A stretch of DNA of 64,000 bases from Clostridiales bacterium. GTDB lineage: Bacteria; Bacillota; Clostridia; Oscillospirales; Oscillospiraceae. Location of the stretch: the NCBI GenBank assembly GCA_004557655.1, contig SFGJ01000005.1:1-64000 (forward strand), given 5' to 3'. The notes beneath the pieces are model-generated. The model was not told the DNA's origin. It saw only the letters and a program-made list of their open reading frames with translations, and made no database searches. The first letter of the stretch is position 1. Each line of letters starts with the position of its first letter. Shown one piece after another: positions 50,921 through 60,290 of this stretch. The translations under genes were made by a program, and so were the position numbers.

Positions 50921-51469
50921 ATGATGTCATCCAAACATAAAAACCTGCGGCAACTGATCCTTGCCGCCATGTTTCTCACTCTGGCCCTTGCGCTCCCGTT
51001 TTTAACGGGACAGATCCCGCAAGTGGGCAGCGCACTGTGCCCCATGCACATCCCGGTGCTCCTGTGCGGCTTTTTTTGCGGTCCATGGTATGCGCTGGCT
51101 GTGGGGCTTGTGGCGCCGCTGCTGCGCTTTGCCCTTTTCGGAATGCCGCCGCTGATGCCCACAGGCATTGCCATGTGCTTCGAGCTGGCCACATACGGCT
51201 TTGTATCGGGACTTCTGTATAAGCTGCTCCCCGGGAAAAAGGTGTTCACCTATGTCACGCTGATCGCCGCCATGCTGGCCGGGCGGATCATCTGGGGCAT
51301 TGCCAGAGTGATATTGGCGGGACTTGCGCAGTCCGAATTCGCCTGGACAGCCTTTCTCTCCGGCGCATTTGTCAATGCGGTCCCGGGCATCATCCTGCAT
51401 ATACTCCTGATCCCCGTTCTGGTGATCGCACTGAAAAGGTATACCGAAACAGGTTCACAGGCGCAGTAA
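50921..51469 (+). CDS. ECF transporter S component
   Basis: A 182-residue membrane protein with six hydrophobic helices, fitting the substrate-binding subunit of energy-coupling-factor vitamin transporters. LRQLILAAMFLTLALALPFL at the start and MHIPVLLCGFFCGPWYALAV are typical. No EcfA/EcfT genes are adjacent, so it probably uses a shared energiser. The substrate is not clear; the position next to the glycine/folate operon makes folate one possibility (inference). The 140-nt upstream region has small hairpins but no identified riboswitch. Confidence 0.8.
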   Translation: MMSSKHKNLRQLILAAMFLTLALALPFLTGQIPQVGSALCPMHIPVLLCGFFCGPWYALAVGLVAPLLRFALFGMPPLMPTGIAMCFELATYGFVSGLLYKLLPGKKVFTYVTLIAAMLAGRIIWGIARVILAGLAQSEFAWTAFLSGAFVNAVPGIILHILLIPVLVIALKRYTETGSQAQ

Positions 51470-51605
51470 CAGCGACCGGTTTTTGCCGCTTGCCGGCGCA
51501 ACGAAGGAATGAGAAGATTCCATCTTGCCGGTGTTTTGGGAAAGCCGGGCGGTAATGGCTGCGCGAGACTGGTTTTTCATCATTGAAGCAAGCAGCCCGG
51601 GGGCT

Positions 51606-51636
51606 GAAAAAACGGTTCTTCGGGCCTTTTTTGACT
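51606..51636 (+). terminator. Probable terminator of the ECF S-component gene
   Basis: A6 and T6 flank a short stem (GGTTC with GGGCC, wobble pairs, loop TTC). Moderate quality. The rest of 51470-51690 holds no gene that I can support. Confidence 0.45.
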
Positions 51637-51693
51637 TCAATCCGGATGCTGAATGCGGCACGGATCACCTGCCAAAAATGTACAAAAAATCTC

Positions 51694-51723
51694 TTGACAA
51701 AGATGGTTTTCAGGTGCTACACT
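51694..51723 (+). promoter_or_regulatory. Promoter of the glycine-cleavage operon
   Basis: TTGACA (51694-51699), 18 bp, TACACT (51718-51723), about 50 bp before the riboswitch. Confidence 0.75.
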
Positions 51724-51769
51724 CGATGTACGAGGGGGCTGTTGTCCCCCGAAAAAGTGCATATTGATC

Positions 51770-51992
51770 GGACGATGGGATCGGGAGAGACCGCCGCTGG
51801 CGGCGCCGAAGGGGAACGCAGAAGCTCTCAGGCAAAAGGACCGGTTCCGGACGATACTCCGAAAAGGCCGGGCAGCAAATCAGAACACCCGACCACCGAA
51901 GGTGCAACCTCTCCCGCGGGGAAGGGAATCTCTCAGGTAACGCTACGGGGGCACAAGACCGGCTGAACGGCCGGCTTGTGTCCTTTTTTGCT
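51770..51992 (+). promoter_or_regulatory. Tandem glycine riboswitch with terminator
   Basis: Two glycine aptamers in a row. The first shows GGGAGAGACCGCC, GCCGAAGGGGAACGC and CTCTCAGGCAAAAGGACC; the second shows ACCACCGAAGGTGCAACC and AATCTCTCAGGTAACGC. A short hairpin (GGGGG with CCCCC, about 51731-51746) precedes them. The expression platform is a stem (GCACAAG and GCCGGCTTGTG arms) ending in CCTTTTTTG. In this class glycine binding normally turns the cleavage operon on by preventing the terminator. Confidence 0.93.
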
Positions 51993-52028
51993 GCCCAAAA
52001 ACACATATCATTAAGGAGGAAGCAATCA

Positions 52029-54674
52029 ATGAGTGAACTCAAGCGTACCCAGTTGTATGATGTCCATGTAGCCGCCGGCGCGGAGCTGGTGGACTTCGGC
52101 GGATGGGAAATGCCTATCCAGTACCCCAGCGGCATTATCGCCGAGCATCTGTACACCCGTCAGGTGTGCAGCCTGTTCGATGTGTCCCACATGGGCCGTC
52201 TGCTCATCGAAGGTCCGGACCGCAAGGCATATCTGCAGCATGTGCTGACCAGCAATGTGGCGGCACTGGATGTGGGCCTGGCCCAGTACTGCATCATCCC
52301 CAATGAAAACGGCGGCGCCGTGGACGATGCCTACCTCTATATGTTTGAGGAGGATAACTACCTGCTGGTGGTGAACGCCGCCAACACCGACAAGGACCTC
52401 GTTCACCTGCGCAAGGCTTTGGAGGGCTATGACTGCACCATCACCGACATCACCAAGGAGTGGGCGGCTGTGGCTGTGCAGGGCCCCAAGAGCAAGGAGA
52501 TGCTCACACTGCTCAACGCCGGCCGTCAGATGACCGAGCCTATGAAAAATGCTCTGGGCATCGTATCGCTGGAGGGCCATGAGGCCCGGGTAGCCAAGAC
52601 CGGCTACACCGGCGAACCTCTGGGCTACGAGGTGTACGTCCGCAGCGAGGATGCTGCATGGCTGTGGAACCGCCTGGTAGAGCTGGGCGCACGCCCCGCC
52701 GGTCTGGGCGCCCGCGATACCCTGCGTATGGAGGCGTCCATGCCCCTGTACGGCCACGAGATGGGCACTGCCGCCGATGGCAGCGAGATCCCCATTTTCG
52801 CTGTTCCTCTGGCCAAGTTTGCTGTCAGCTTCTCTGAGCAGAAGGGCGAGTTTATCGGCCGCAAGGCACTCCGGAAGCAGCACGAGGCATTTGTGAAGTA
52901 TATGGACCGTGACTTCAGCGACCTGTCCGCTCTGCCCCGGAAGATCGCCCCCATCGCTTTGCTGGACCGCGGCGTTATGCGCGGAGGCATGGAGATCTAT
53001 CAGGGTGATAAGCTGGTGGGCTGGGTCACCAGCGGCACCATGGTCCCCTACTTCAAGTCTGAAGGCGAGGGCCTTTCCACCGTGATTCTGGAGGCCAGCG
53101 GCAAGCGTGCCATCGGCCTGTGCTATATCGACAGCAACATCCTCACCGACGACACCGTGGAGGTGGATGTTCGCGGCAAGCGGCTCAAGGCCGTGATCCC
53201 TGCCCGCCACATGAGTGTGGGCGCGCCTCCCTTTGCCCGTCCTCTGCTGTACGGCGTGGAGGAGATGGATCACACGGTTGGCTCCGGTGACCGGGCTCCC
53301 AAGGCACTGGAGCTGGTAAAGAAGGCTGTGGAGAATCACGAATGGCGTCAGGAACAGTGCGTGAACCTGATCCCCTCCGAGAATACCCCCAGCCGGGCCG
53401 TTCGTCTGCTCAGCGGCAGCGATCCCGCATGCCGGTATGCCGAGCACAAGAAGATCCTGGCCTTCTATGAGAAGGAAGTGTTCTATTATCAGGGCACCAA
53501 GTTCATTGACGAGGTGGAGCGCCGCCTGGTGGAGGAGATGCGTGCCTATTTCGGCTGTTCCGAGGTGGAGACCCGCACTCTCAGCGGCCAGATGTCCAAC
53601 ATGGCCGTGTTCTCCGCGTTGATGGACTGGAAGAACCGTTTTGACCGCAAGCACGAGGCCAAGCGTCTGGGCTATGTGATGAACAACCACATCATCAAGG
53701 GCGGCCACCTGTCCGCGCAGCCCATGGGCGCTCTGCACGATTACATCGCCATTGACCCCGTTACCGAGAAGCCCGCCGTGGTGAACTTCCCCGTCTGCGC
53801 CGATAATCCCTACAAGATGGATGTGGAGGAGACCAAGAAGCTCATCGAGCGCTACCGCCCGGAGCTGATCATATTCGGCAAGAGCATGGTGCTGCATAAG
53901 GAGCCCGTGGCCCAGATCCGCAAGTTCGTGGACGAGCAGAATATCCCCACCACCATTATGTACGATATGGCACATGTGCTGGGCCTCATCGGCGACCACT
54001 TCCAGAATCCCTTTGCCGAGGGTGCTGAGATCGTTACCGGCTCTACCCACAAGACCTTCTTCGGCCCCCAGCGTGGCGTCATCGGCGTGAACTACAAGGA
54101 AGAGGACCTCAAGTACGGCCTGTGGAAGACCATCGAGAGCCGCACCTTCCCCGGCAGCGTGTCCAACCATCATCTGGGTACACAGCTTGGTATGCTCATG
54201 GCCGCCTATGAGATGAACCAGTTTAAGGATGAGTATCAGAAGGCCGTTGTGGACAACGCCAAGTCCTTTGCCCGCAGCCTCAAGGCCGAGGGCTTGGATG
54301 TGGCCGGCGACAGTGCCATTGACTACACCGAGACCCATCAGGTCATCGTCTCCGTGGGCTATGGTGAGGGACCCGAGATCGCTGAGCGTCTGGAGCGGAA
54401 CAATGTGGTGGTGAACTACCAGGCTACCCCCGACGAGGAGGGCTTCACCGCCTCCGGCGCACTGCGCATGGGCGTCAGCGAAATGACCCGCTTCGGCTTC
54501 GGCAAGGAGGAGTTCGCCAAGCTGGCCTCCCTCATGGCCGACTGCATCCTCCGGGGCAAGGACATCAGGGAGGACATCATTAAGCTGCGTTCCGAGCATC
54601 TTCAGATGCGCTACTGCTTCAGCGACGCCGAGATCGACGAGGCGCTGGAGGAGTTGGCCGGCAAGCTGCTGTAA
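52029..54674 (+). CDS. gcvT: GcvT aminomethyltransferase fused to a serine hydroxymethyltransferase-like domain
   Basis: An 881-residue single open frame. Residues 1 to about 400 are the glycine-cleavage T protein (LVDFGGWEMPIQYPSGIIAE, CSLFDVSHMGRL, RVAKTGYTGEPLGYEVYV, GLGARDTLRMEASMPLYGHE). A short linker leads to an SHMT-like PLP domain from about 435 (CVNLIPSENTPSRAVR) to the end, with the PLP Lys675 in TGSTHKTFFGPQRG. The first half releases methylene-tetrahydrofolate from glycine; the second could use it with another glycine to make serine. Start ATG 52029 follows AAGGAGG. No frameshift or stop is seen at the joint. Confidence 0.93.
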   Translation: MSELKRTQLYDVHVAAGAELVDFGGWEMPIQYPSGIIAEHLYTRQVCSLFDVSHMGRLLIEGPDRKAYLQHVLTSNVAALDVGLAQYCIIPNENGGAVDDAYLYMFEEDNYLLVVNAANTDKDLVHLRKALEGYDCTITDITKEWAAVAVQGPKSKEMLTLLNAGRQMTEPMKNALGIVSLEGHEARVAKTGYTGEPLGYEVYVRSEDAAWLWNRLVELGARPAGLGARDTLRMEASMPLYGHEMGTAADGSEIPIFAVPLAKFAVSFSEQKGEFIGRKALRKQHEAFVKYMDRDFSDLSALPRKIAPIALLDRGVMRGGMEIYQGDKLVGWVTSGTMVPYFKSEGEGLSTVILEASGKRAIGLCYIDSNILTDDTVEVDVRGKRLKAVIPARHMSVGAPPFARPLLYGVEEMDHTVGSGDRAPKALELVKKAVENHEWRQEQCVNLIPSENTPSRAVRLLSGSDPACRYAEHKKILAFYEKEVFYYQGTKFIDEVERRLVEEMRAYFGCSEVETRTLSGQMSNMAVFSALMDWKNRFDRKHEAKRLGYVMNNHIIKGGHLSAQPMGALHDYIAIDPVTEKPAVVNFPVCADNPYKMDVEETKKLIERYRPELIIFGKSMVLHKEPVAQIRKFVDEQNIPTTIMYDMAHVLGLIGDHFQNPFAEGAEIVTGSTHKTFFGPQRGVIGVNYKEEDLKYGLWKTIESRTFPGSVSNHHLGTQLGMLMAAYEMNQFKDEYQKAVVDNAKSFARSLKAEGLDVAGDSAIDYTETHQVIVSVGYGEGPEIAERLERNNVVVNYQATPDEEGFTASGALRMGVSEMTRFGFGKEEFAKLASLMADCILRGKDIREDIIKLRSEHLQMRYCFSDAEIDEALEELAGKLL

Positions 54675-54695
54675 GAGAGTTTCCCTATGCTGTTA

Positions 54696-54731
54696 CGCAC
54701 CCTGTCCTTCCGGGCCGGTGCGCAAGGACAG
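54696..54731 (+). promoter_or_regulatory. Two mutually exclusive hairpins before gcvH
   Basis: CGCACC (54696-54701) can pair with GGTGCG (54717-54722), while CTGTCCTT (54702-54709) can pair with AAGGACAG (54724-54731). The stems interleave and cannot both form, giving a two-state element between the first gene and gcvH. Role unknown. Confidence 0.45.
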
Positions 54732-54791
54732 CGAATGGACAAAAAAGTCAATGAAAAAATTACAAAAAAATAAAAACGGAGGTAAATGATC

Positions 54792-55169
54792 ATGTTGTAT
54801 CCTGCTGAACTGCGTTATTCCAAGTCCCACGAGTGGGTGAAGGTTGAAGACGGTGTCACCGTCGTCGGTATTTCCGACTTCGCACAGAACGCTCTGGGCG
54901 ATGTGGTGTTCGTAAACCTGCCCGCAGAGGGCGACAGTGTCACCGCCGGTGATGCTTTCGGCGATGTGGAGTCCGTGAAGGCCGTGTCCGATCTGGTTTC
55001 CCCTGTGACCGGTACCGTCTGCGCTGTCAACGAGGATCTGCTGGACGCTCCCGAAACGCTCAACAGCGACCCCTATGGCGCATGGATCATCAAGGTGGAG
55101 ACCGTGGAGGGCAGCGAGGAGCTGCTGGATGCCGCCGCCTACGAGGCCTTTTGCAGCGAGGAGGGCTGA
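54792..55169 (+). CDS. gcvH: Glycine cleavage system H protein
   Basis: Lipoylated shuttle of the cleavage system, 125 residues. The lipoyl Lys lies in [38 protein letters not shown] and [11 protein letters not shown] complete the family pattern. ATG 54792 gives nine bases to GGAGG; ATG 54786 is possible. It is followed one base later by gcvPA. Confidence 0.95.
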   Translation: MLYPAELRYSKSHEWVKVEDGVTVVGISDFAQNALGDVVFVNLPAEGDSVTAGDAFGDVESVKAVSDLVSPVTGTVCAVNEDLLDAPETLNSDPYGAWIIKVETVEGSEELLDAAAYEAFCSEEG

Positions 55170-55170
55170 T

Positions 55171-56490
55171 ATGGGCAGCTATATTCCCTCTACCGGGGCG
55201 CAGCGGAAGGAAATGCTCCGTGCCGTGGGCGTTACCGGCACACGGGAGCTTTTTCGGGATGTGCCGGAGCAGATGCTCCTGCATGAGCCGCTGAAGATCC
55301 CCCACGGGATGAGCGAGCTGGATGTCAGCCGCGCCATGTCCGCCATGGCGGAGAAGAACCGGGTGTATGCCACGGTGCTTCGCGGCGCAGGCTCCTACGA
55401 CCACTACATCCCCTCCATCGTCAAGTATATTCCCGCCAAGGAGGAGTTCTTCACGGCGTATACGCCCTATCAGGCGGAAATGAGCCAGGGCCTTCTGCAG
55501 TCTATCTTTGAGTACCAGACCATGATCTGCGAGCTGACGGGCATGGATGTGTCCAACGCCTCCGTGTATGACGGAGCTACCGCCGCCGCCGAGGCTGCCG
55601 CCATGTGCCGTGACCGCAGGCGCAGGGTGACCCTTATCTCCGGCGCGGCCCATCCCGACACCATCAACACCGTGCGCACTTACTGCTATGGTACCGGTGA
55701 CGAGCTGTGTGTGGTGCCGGTGAAGGACGGCAAGACGGATCCGGAGGCTCTGAAGAAAATGCTCACCGCCGAGGTTGCTTCCTTCTATGTGCAGCAGCCC
55801 AACTTCTTCGGCCAGTTCGAGGATGCCGAGGCTCTGGGCCAGGCGGTGCATGAGGCTGGCGCCCAGTACATCATGGGCTGCAACCCCATCGCTCTGGCAA
55901 TCATGAAGACCCCTCGTGCCTGCGGCGCCGATATTGCCGTGGGTGAGGGTCAGCCTTTGGGTCTGCCCATGGGCTGCGGCGGCCCCTACCTGGGCTACAT
56001 GGCCGCCACTGAAAAGATGATGCGCAAGCTGCCCGGCCGCATCGTGGGAGAGACCACCGATCACGACGGACGACGTGCCTATGTGCTGAGCTTGCAGGCT
56101 CGTGAGCAGCACATCCGCCGGGAAAAGGCCAGCAGCAACATCTGCTCCAACGAGGCCCTGTGCGCCCTGACCGCAGGGCTGTACATGGCCACCATGGGCC
56201 CGGACGGTATGGCCCAGGCGGCGGAGCAGTCCATGGCCAAGGCACACTATCTGGCAAAAGAGCTGTGCGCCGTACCCGGTGTGGAGCTTGCCTATACCGG
56301 CGAATATTTCCATGAGTTTGTGACCCGTATGCCCCGGCATGGGGAGGTTCTCAAGGCCCTGGCGGAGGCCGACATTCTGGGCGGCCTGCCTGTGGGCGAG
56401 GACGGCGTTCTGTGGTGCGCCACGGAGAAGGTCTCCCGTGCCCAGCTTGACAAGGCTGTTTCCATTGTGAAGGAGGTGCTGGCAAAATGA
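55171..56490 (+). CDS. gcvPA: Glycine dehydrogenase (decarboxylating) subunit 1
   Basis: First half of the split P protein, 439 residues, the structural, non-PLP-Lys part of the decarboxylase. SYIPSTGAQRKEMLRAVG at the start, FRDVPEQMLL, GSYDHYIPSIVKYI, TPYQAEMSQGLLQSIFEYQT and REQHIRREKASSNICSNEAL are typical. It overlaps gcvPB by four bases; the two subunits form the active enzyme. Confidence 0.95.
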   Translation: MGSYIPSTGAQRKEMLRAVGVTGTRELFRDVPEQMLLHEPLKIPHGMSELDVSRAMSAMAEKNRVYATVLRGAGSYDHYIPSIVKYIPAKEEFFTAYTPYQAEMSQGLLQSIFEYQTMICELTGMDVSNASVYDGATAAAEAAAMCRDRRRRVTLISGAAHPDTINTVRTYCYGTGDELCVVPVKDGKTDPEALKKMLTAEVASFYVQQPNFFGQFEDAEALGQAVHEAGAQYIMGCNPIALAIMKTPRACGADIAVGEGQPLGLPMGCGGPYLGYMAATEKMMRKLPGRIVGETTDHDGRRAYVLSLQAREQHIRREKASSNICSNEALCALTAGLYMATMGPDGMAQAAEQSMAKAHYLAKELCAVPGVELAYTGEYFHEFVTRMPRHGEVLKALAEADILGGLPVGEDGVLWCATEKVSRAQLDKAVSIVKEVLAK

Positions 56491-57890
56491 AGCTGATTTT
56501 TGAAAAGAGCGTGCCCGGACGCCGCTGCACCATTCTGCCCGCCTGCGATGTGGAGAGCGTATCCCTGCCCGATTCCCTGCGGCGCGATGAAAAGCCCGCC
56601 CTGCCGGAAATGAGCGAGACGGACATCTCCCGCCACTATACGGAGCTGTGCAAGCAGGTCCACGGCGTAAACTGCGGGTTCTACCCCCTGGGCTCCTGCA
56701 CCATGAAGTATAATCCCCGCATCGACGAGGAGATGGCGGCTCTGCCCGGCTTTGCAGGCGTGCATCCCCTGTCTCCGGCGGAGGATCGCGTGGGTATGCG
56801 GCAGGTGCTGGACACCGCCAGCGAATATCTCTGCGAGATCACCGGCATGGACGATATGACCTTCCAGCCTGCCGCCGGTGCCCACGGCGAGTTCACCGGC
56901 GTGCTGCTTATCAAGCAGTACCACGATGCCCGGGGCGACAAGAAGCGCACCAAGATCATCGTGCCCGACAGCGCCCACGGCACCAACCCTGCCACTGCGG
57001 CCATGTGCGGCTTCGATGTGGTGAACATCGCCTCCGGCCCGGACGGCTGCGTGGATCTGGACGCGCTGCGGGCTGCTCTGGGCGAGGACACCGCCGGACT
57101 CATGCTCACCAATCCCAACACCGTGGGCATCTTCGACAAGAATATTCTGGAGATCACCCGTCTGGTTCACGAGGCAGGCGGCCTGTGCTACTACGACGGC
57201 GCCAACCTCAATGCCGTTATGGGCATTGTCCGCCCCGGCGACATGGGCTTTGACTGCATCCACATGAACCTGCACAAGACCTTTGCCACGCCTCACGGCG
57301 GCGGCGGTCCCGGCGCGGGCGCCGTTGGCTGCAAGGCATTTTTGAAGGAATTCCTGCCCCACAGCGCTCTGGCGGAGGAGCCCGGCCACCTGCAGGTGCG
57401 CAGCTTCCAGGGGAACTTCCTGGTAGTGGTGCGTGCCCTGGCCTACCTGCTGGCTCTGGGCCGGGAGGGCATCCCCGAGGCGGCGGAGAACGCCGTGCTT
57501 AATGCCAACTATCTCATGGCCAAGCTCAAGGGCACCTATACACCCGCCTATGATCGGCTGTGCATGCACGAATTTGTGCTGGATCTGAGCGATCTGAAAA
57601 AGGAGACGGGCGTCTCCGCTCTGGATGTGGCCAAGTCCCTCATCGACGAGGGGATCCATCCGCCTACCATGTACTTCCCTCTGATCGTACACGAAGCACT
57701 GATGCTGGAGCCTACGGAGACGGAGGGCCCCGAGACGCTGGATCACGCCGCCGAGGTGCTGCGGATGCTGTATAAGAAGGCATTTGAGGATGCCGAAGCC
57801 ATGCACACCGCTCCCCACAATATGCCCATTGGCCGGCCCGACGAGGTGCAGGCGGCCCGCAAGCCCGTGCTGCGGTGGAAGCAGGCATGA
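56487..57890 (+). CDS. gcvPB: Glycine dehydrogenase (decarboxylating) subunit 2
   Basis: PLP-bearing half of the P protein, 467 residues. FYPLGSCTMKYNPRIDEEMA, PAAGAHGEFTGVLLIKQYH, DSAHGTNPATAAMCG and the PLP site CIHMNLHKTFATPHGGGGPG (Lys in LHKTF) are hallmarks. Transfers the aminomethyl group of glycine to lipoyl-GcvH with release of CO2. It overlaps lplA by four bases. Confidence 0.96.
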   Translation: MKLIFEKSVPGRRCTILPACDVESVSLPDSLRRDEKPALPEMSETDISRHYTELCKQVHGVNCGFYPLGSCTMKYNPRIDEEMAALPGFAGVHPLSPAEDRVGMRQVLDTASEYLCEITGMDDMTFQPAAGAHGEFTGVLLIKQYHDARGDKKRTKIIVPDSAHGTNPATAAMCGFDVVNIASGPDGCVDLDALRAALGEDTAGLMLTNPNTVGIFDKNILEITRLVHEAGGLCYYDGANLNAVMGIVRPGDMGFDCIHMNLHKTFATPHGGGGPGAGAVGCKAFLKEFLPHSALAEEPGHLQVRSFQGNFLVVVRALAYLLALGREGIPEAAENAVLNANYLMAKLKGTYTPAYDRLCMHEFVLDLSDLKKETGVSALDVAKSLIDEGIHPPTMYFPLIVHEALMLEPTETEGPETLDHAAEVLRMLYKKAFEDAEAMHTAPHNMPIGRPDEVQAARKPVLRWKQA

Positions 57891-58876
57891 TCCGGCAGCT
57901 CTACACTTATTTCGGCACGGACACAGATCCATACAGCAATCTGGCGCTGGAGCAGTATCTGACGGAGACCGTGGCCGACGAGAGAAGCTGCATTCTCTAT
58001 CTCTGGCAAAACCAGAACACTGTGGTCATCGGCCGCAACCAAAATGCCTGGCGGGAATGCCGCACGGGCCTTTTGGAAAACGAGGGGGGCACTCTGGCAA
58101 GGAGGCTCTCCGGCGGCGGGGCGGTGTTTCACGACCTGGGCAACCTGAATTTTACATTCAGTGTTGCGCAGAGCAACTACGACCTTTCCCGGCAGCAGCA
58201 GGTCATTGTCATGGCCTGCCGCCTGCTGGGGATCCGGGCGGAGCTGTCCGGCCGCAACGATCTGCTGGCGGAGGGACGGAAGTTCTCCGGTAATTCCTAC
58301 TACTCCCATGACGGTAAGGCCTTTCACAACGGGACGCTACTCATTGACGCCGACATGGAGAAGATGGGCCGTTATCTCAGCCCCTCCACCGCAAAGATCG
58401 TCAGCAAGGGTGTGGATTCCGTCCGTTCCCGGGTGGTGAATCTTCGGGAGCTGTGTCCCGGCCTCACGGTGGAGAAGATGGCCGATGCCATGATCCAGGC
58501 CTTTGAGCAGGTCTACGGCCTGCCCTCCACGCCTTTGCACAGGGAGGATTTTGACGCGGCGAAGCTGGAAAAGCTGAGGGATCAGTTCAGCAGCCGGAGC
58601 TGGGTGTTCCGTCCGGAGCTGCCCTTTGACTTCGCCTGCGGCGACAAGTTCGGCTGGGGCGAGATCCGTCTGCAGCTTCGGATAGGGGAGGGCGTGTGCC
58701 TCCATGCGGAGGTGTATACCGACGCCATGGACGCCGATCTCTCTGCCGTACTGGAACACGCTCTGGAGGGCTGCACCTTTTCCGCCTGCGACCTGTTCCG
58801 GGGGATCAACGGCGCATCGGTGCCGCCGGAGGTCAAGACCGACCTGTGCGGCCTCATCGCCGCCCAGAACATTTAG
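57887..58876 (+). CDS. lplA: Lipoate-protein ligase A
   Basis: Attaches scavenged lipoate to GcvH through lipoyl-AMP. The 329-residue protein has RRLSGGGAVFHDLGNLNFTF, GRNDLLAEGRKFSGNSYY with the catalytic Lys, and a C-terminal accessory domain (FGWGEIRLQLRIGEGVCLHA). ATG 57887 overlaps the gcvPB stop. No lipoate synthase gene is in the window. Placing the ligase inside the operon ensures that H protein is lipoylated when made. Confidence 0.94.
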   Translation: MIRQLYTYFGTDTDPYSNLALEQYLTETVADERSCILYLWQNQNTVVIGRNQNAWRECRTGLLENEGGTLARRLSGGGAVFHDLGNLNFTFSVAQSNYDLSRQQQVIVMACRLLGIRAELSGRNDLLAEGRKFSGNSYYSHDGKAFHNGTLLIDADMEKMGRYLSPSTAKIVSKGVDSVRSRVVNLRELCPGLTVEKMADAMIQAFEQVYGLPSTPLHREDFDAAKLEKLRDQFSSRSWVFRPELPFDFACGDKFGWGEIRLQLRIGEGVCLHAEVYTDAMDADLSAVLEHALEGCTFSACDLFRGINGASVPPEVKTDLCGLIAAQNI

Positions 58877-58896
58877 AAATCTCAGGAGGACACAGT

Positions 58897-60279
58897 ATGT
58901 CTGACTATCAACTCATCGTCATCGGTGCCGGCCCCGGCGGTTATACGGCGGCGCTGCGGGCGGCCAAGCTGGGTCTGCACACCGCCATCGTGGAGCGCCG
59001 GGAGGTGGGCGGCACCTGCCTGAATCGGGGCTGCATCCCCACCAAGACGCTGCTCCACGCCTCCCAGGTATACAGTGACGCGGCGGAGGGCGCGCGGATG
59101 GGCGTTCACGCCGGGAATATTTCCTACGATATGGGCGAGATCTTCGCCTATAAGCGCAGTGTGTCCGACAAGCTGCGCCAGGGCATCCACGCCCTGCTCA
59201 AGGGCGCCAAGGTGGATGTCGTGGAGGGTACGGCGCAGATCACCGCCCCCGGCGAGGTGACTGTCACCGCACCGGACGGCGCGGCAGTGCAGTATACCGC
59301 CGAACGCATCCTGGCCGCTACCGGCTCTGTGAATGTGCGCCCGCCCATTCCAGGTCTGGAGCTTCCCGGTGTCATGACCTCCGATGAGCTGCTGGAGGGC
59401 ACGGACAAGCCCTATGAGTCTCTGGTTATCATCGGCGGCGGCGTCATTGGCGTAGAATTCGCCACATTTTACAGCAATCTGGGCTGCCGTGTCACTCTGG
59501 TGGAGGGTATGGCCAATCTCCTGCCCATGATGGACCGGGAGCTGGGACAGAATCTGGCGCAGATCCTGAAAAAGAAAGGCGTGGAGGTGCTGACCTCCGC
59601 TATGGTGCAGTCCTTGGAGCCTGCGGAGGGCGGTCTGTGCGTCCATCTGCGGCAGAAGGACAAGGATGTGGCCGTCACCGGTGAAAAGGTGCTGTGCGCC
59701 ATCGGCCGCCGGGCCTATTTCGATGGGCTGTTTGCCCCGGGGATGATGCCCTCGCTGAACGGCAAGCGTCTGCTGGTGGACGAAAACTACCAGACCTCCA
59801 TCCCCGGCGTGTACGCCATCGGCGACGCGTCCTCCACGGTGCAGCTGGCCCATGTGGCGGCGGCCCAGGGCACGGATTGCGTGGAGCGGATGTGCGGCAG
59901 CAAGGGCACTACCGATCTCCGAGTGATCCCCAGCTGCATTTACAGCGCCCCGGAGATCGCCGTGGTAGGCCTCACCGAGGCGGAAGCCAAGGAGCAGGGC
60001 ATCCCCGCCGTGTCCGGCAAATGCACTCTCTTCAGCAATGCCCGCACTATCATCGAGGATCCCGGCCGCTGCTTTATGAAGCTGGTGGGCCGCACCGATA
60101 CCCGTGAGGTCATCGGCGCGCAGCTCATGTGTCAGCACGCCAGCGACATGATCTCCCAGATCAGCACCGCCATGGTGAACCATCTCACGGCGGAGCAGCT
60201 TCTGTCCGTCATGCGGCCCCATCCTTCCTTCGAGGAGGCCATGGCCGAGGCCGTGGAGAATCTGATCAGCAAATTATGA
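58897..60279 (+). CDS. lpdA: Dihydrolipoyl dehydrogenase (L protein)
   Basis: Reoxidises lipoyl-GcvH with NAD. The 460-residue protein has an FAD loop VIGAGPGGYTAALRAAKLG, the redox disulfide in GGTCLNRGCIPTKTLL, an NAD loop IIGGGVIGVEFATFYSNLG, YAIGDASS, and RPHPSFEEAMAEAVEN, giving the active-site His-Glu pair. No N-terminal lipoyl domain is present. AGGAGG precedes ATG 58897. Completes a four-protein cleavage system in one operon. Confidence 0.96.
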   Translation: MSDYQLIVIGAGPGGYTAALRAAKLGLHTAIVERREVGGTCLNRGCIPTKTLLHASQVYSDAAEGARMGVHAGNISYDMGEIFAYKRSVSDKLRQGIHALLKGAKVDVVEGTAQITAPGEVTVTAPDGAAVQYTAERILAATGSVNVRPPIPGLELPGVMTSDELLEGTDKPYESLVIIGGGVIGVEFATFYSNLGCRVTLVEGMANLLPMMDRELGQNLAQILKKKGVEVLTSAMVQSLEPAEGGLCVHLRQKDKDVAVTGEKVLCAIGRRAYFDGLFAPGMMPSLNGKRLLVDENYQTSIPGVYAIGDASSTVQLAHVAAAQGTDCVERMCGSKGTTDLRVIPSCIYSAPEIAVVGLTEAEAKEQGIPAVSGKCTLFSNARTIIEDPGRCFMKLVGRTDTREVIGAQLMCQHASDMISQISTAMVNHLTAEQLLSVMRPHPSFEEAMAEAVENLISKL

Positions 60280-60290
60280 GCCATTTGCTG

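Noticed and set aside
52026..54599. An 857-codon open frame antisense to the GcvT-SHMT gene
   Set aside because: A shadow of the codon bias of a strongly expressed gene; no ribosome site, no recognisable domain, and the sense protein has complete motifs.
54696..54731. H-type pseudoknot before gcvH
   Set aside because: The a-b-a'-b' order fits, but loops of 0 and 1 nt cannot span the stems; alternative hairpins are more likely.
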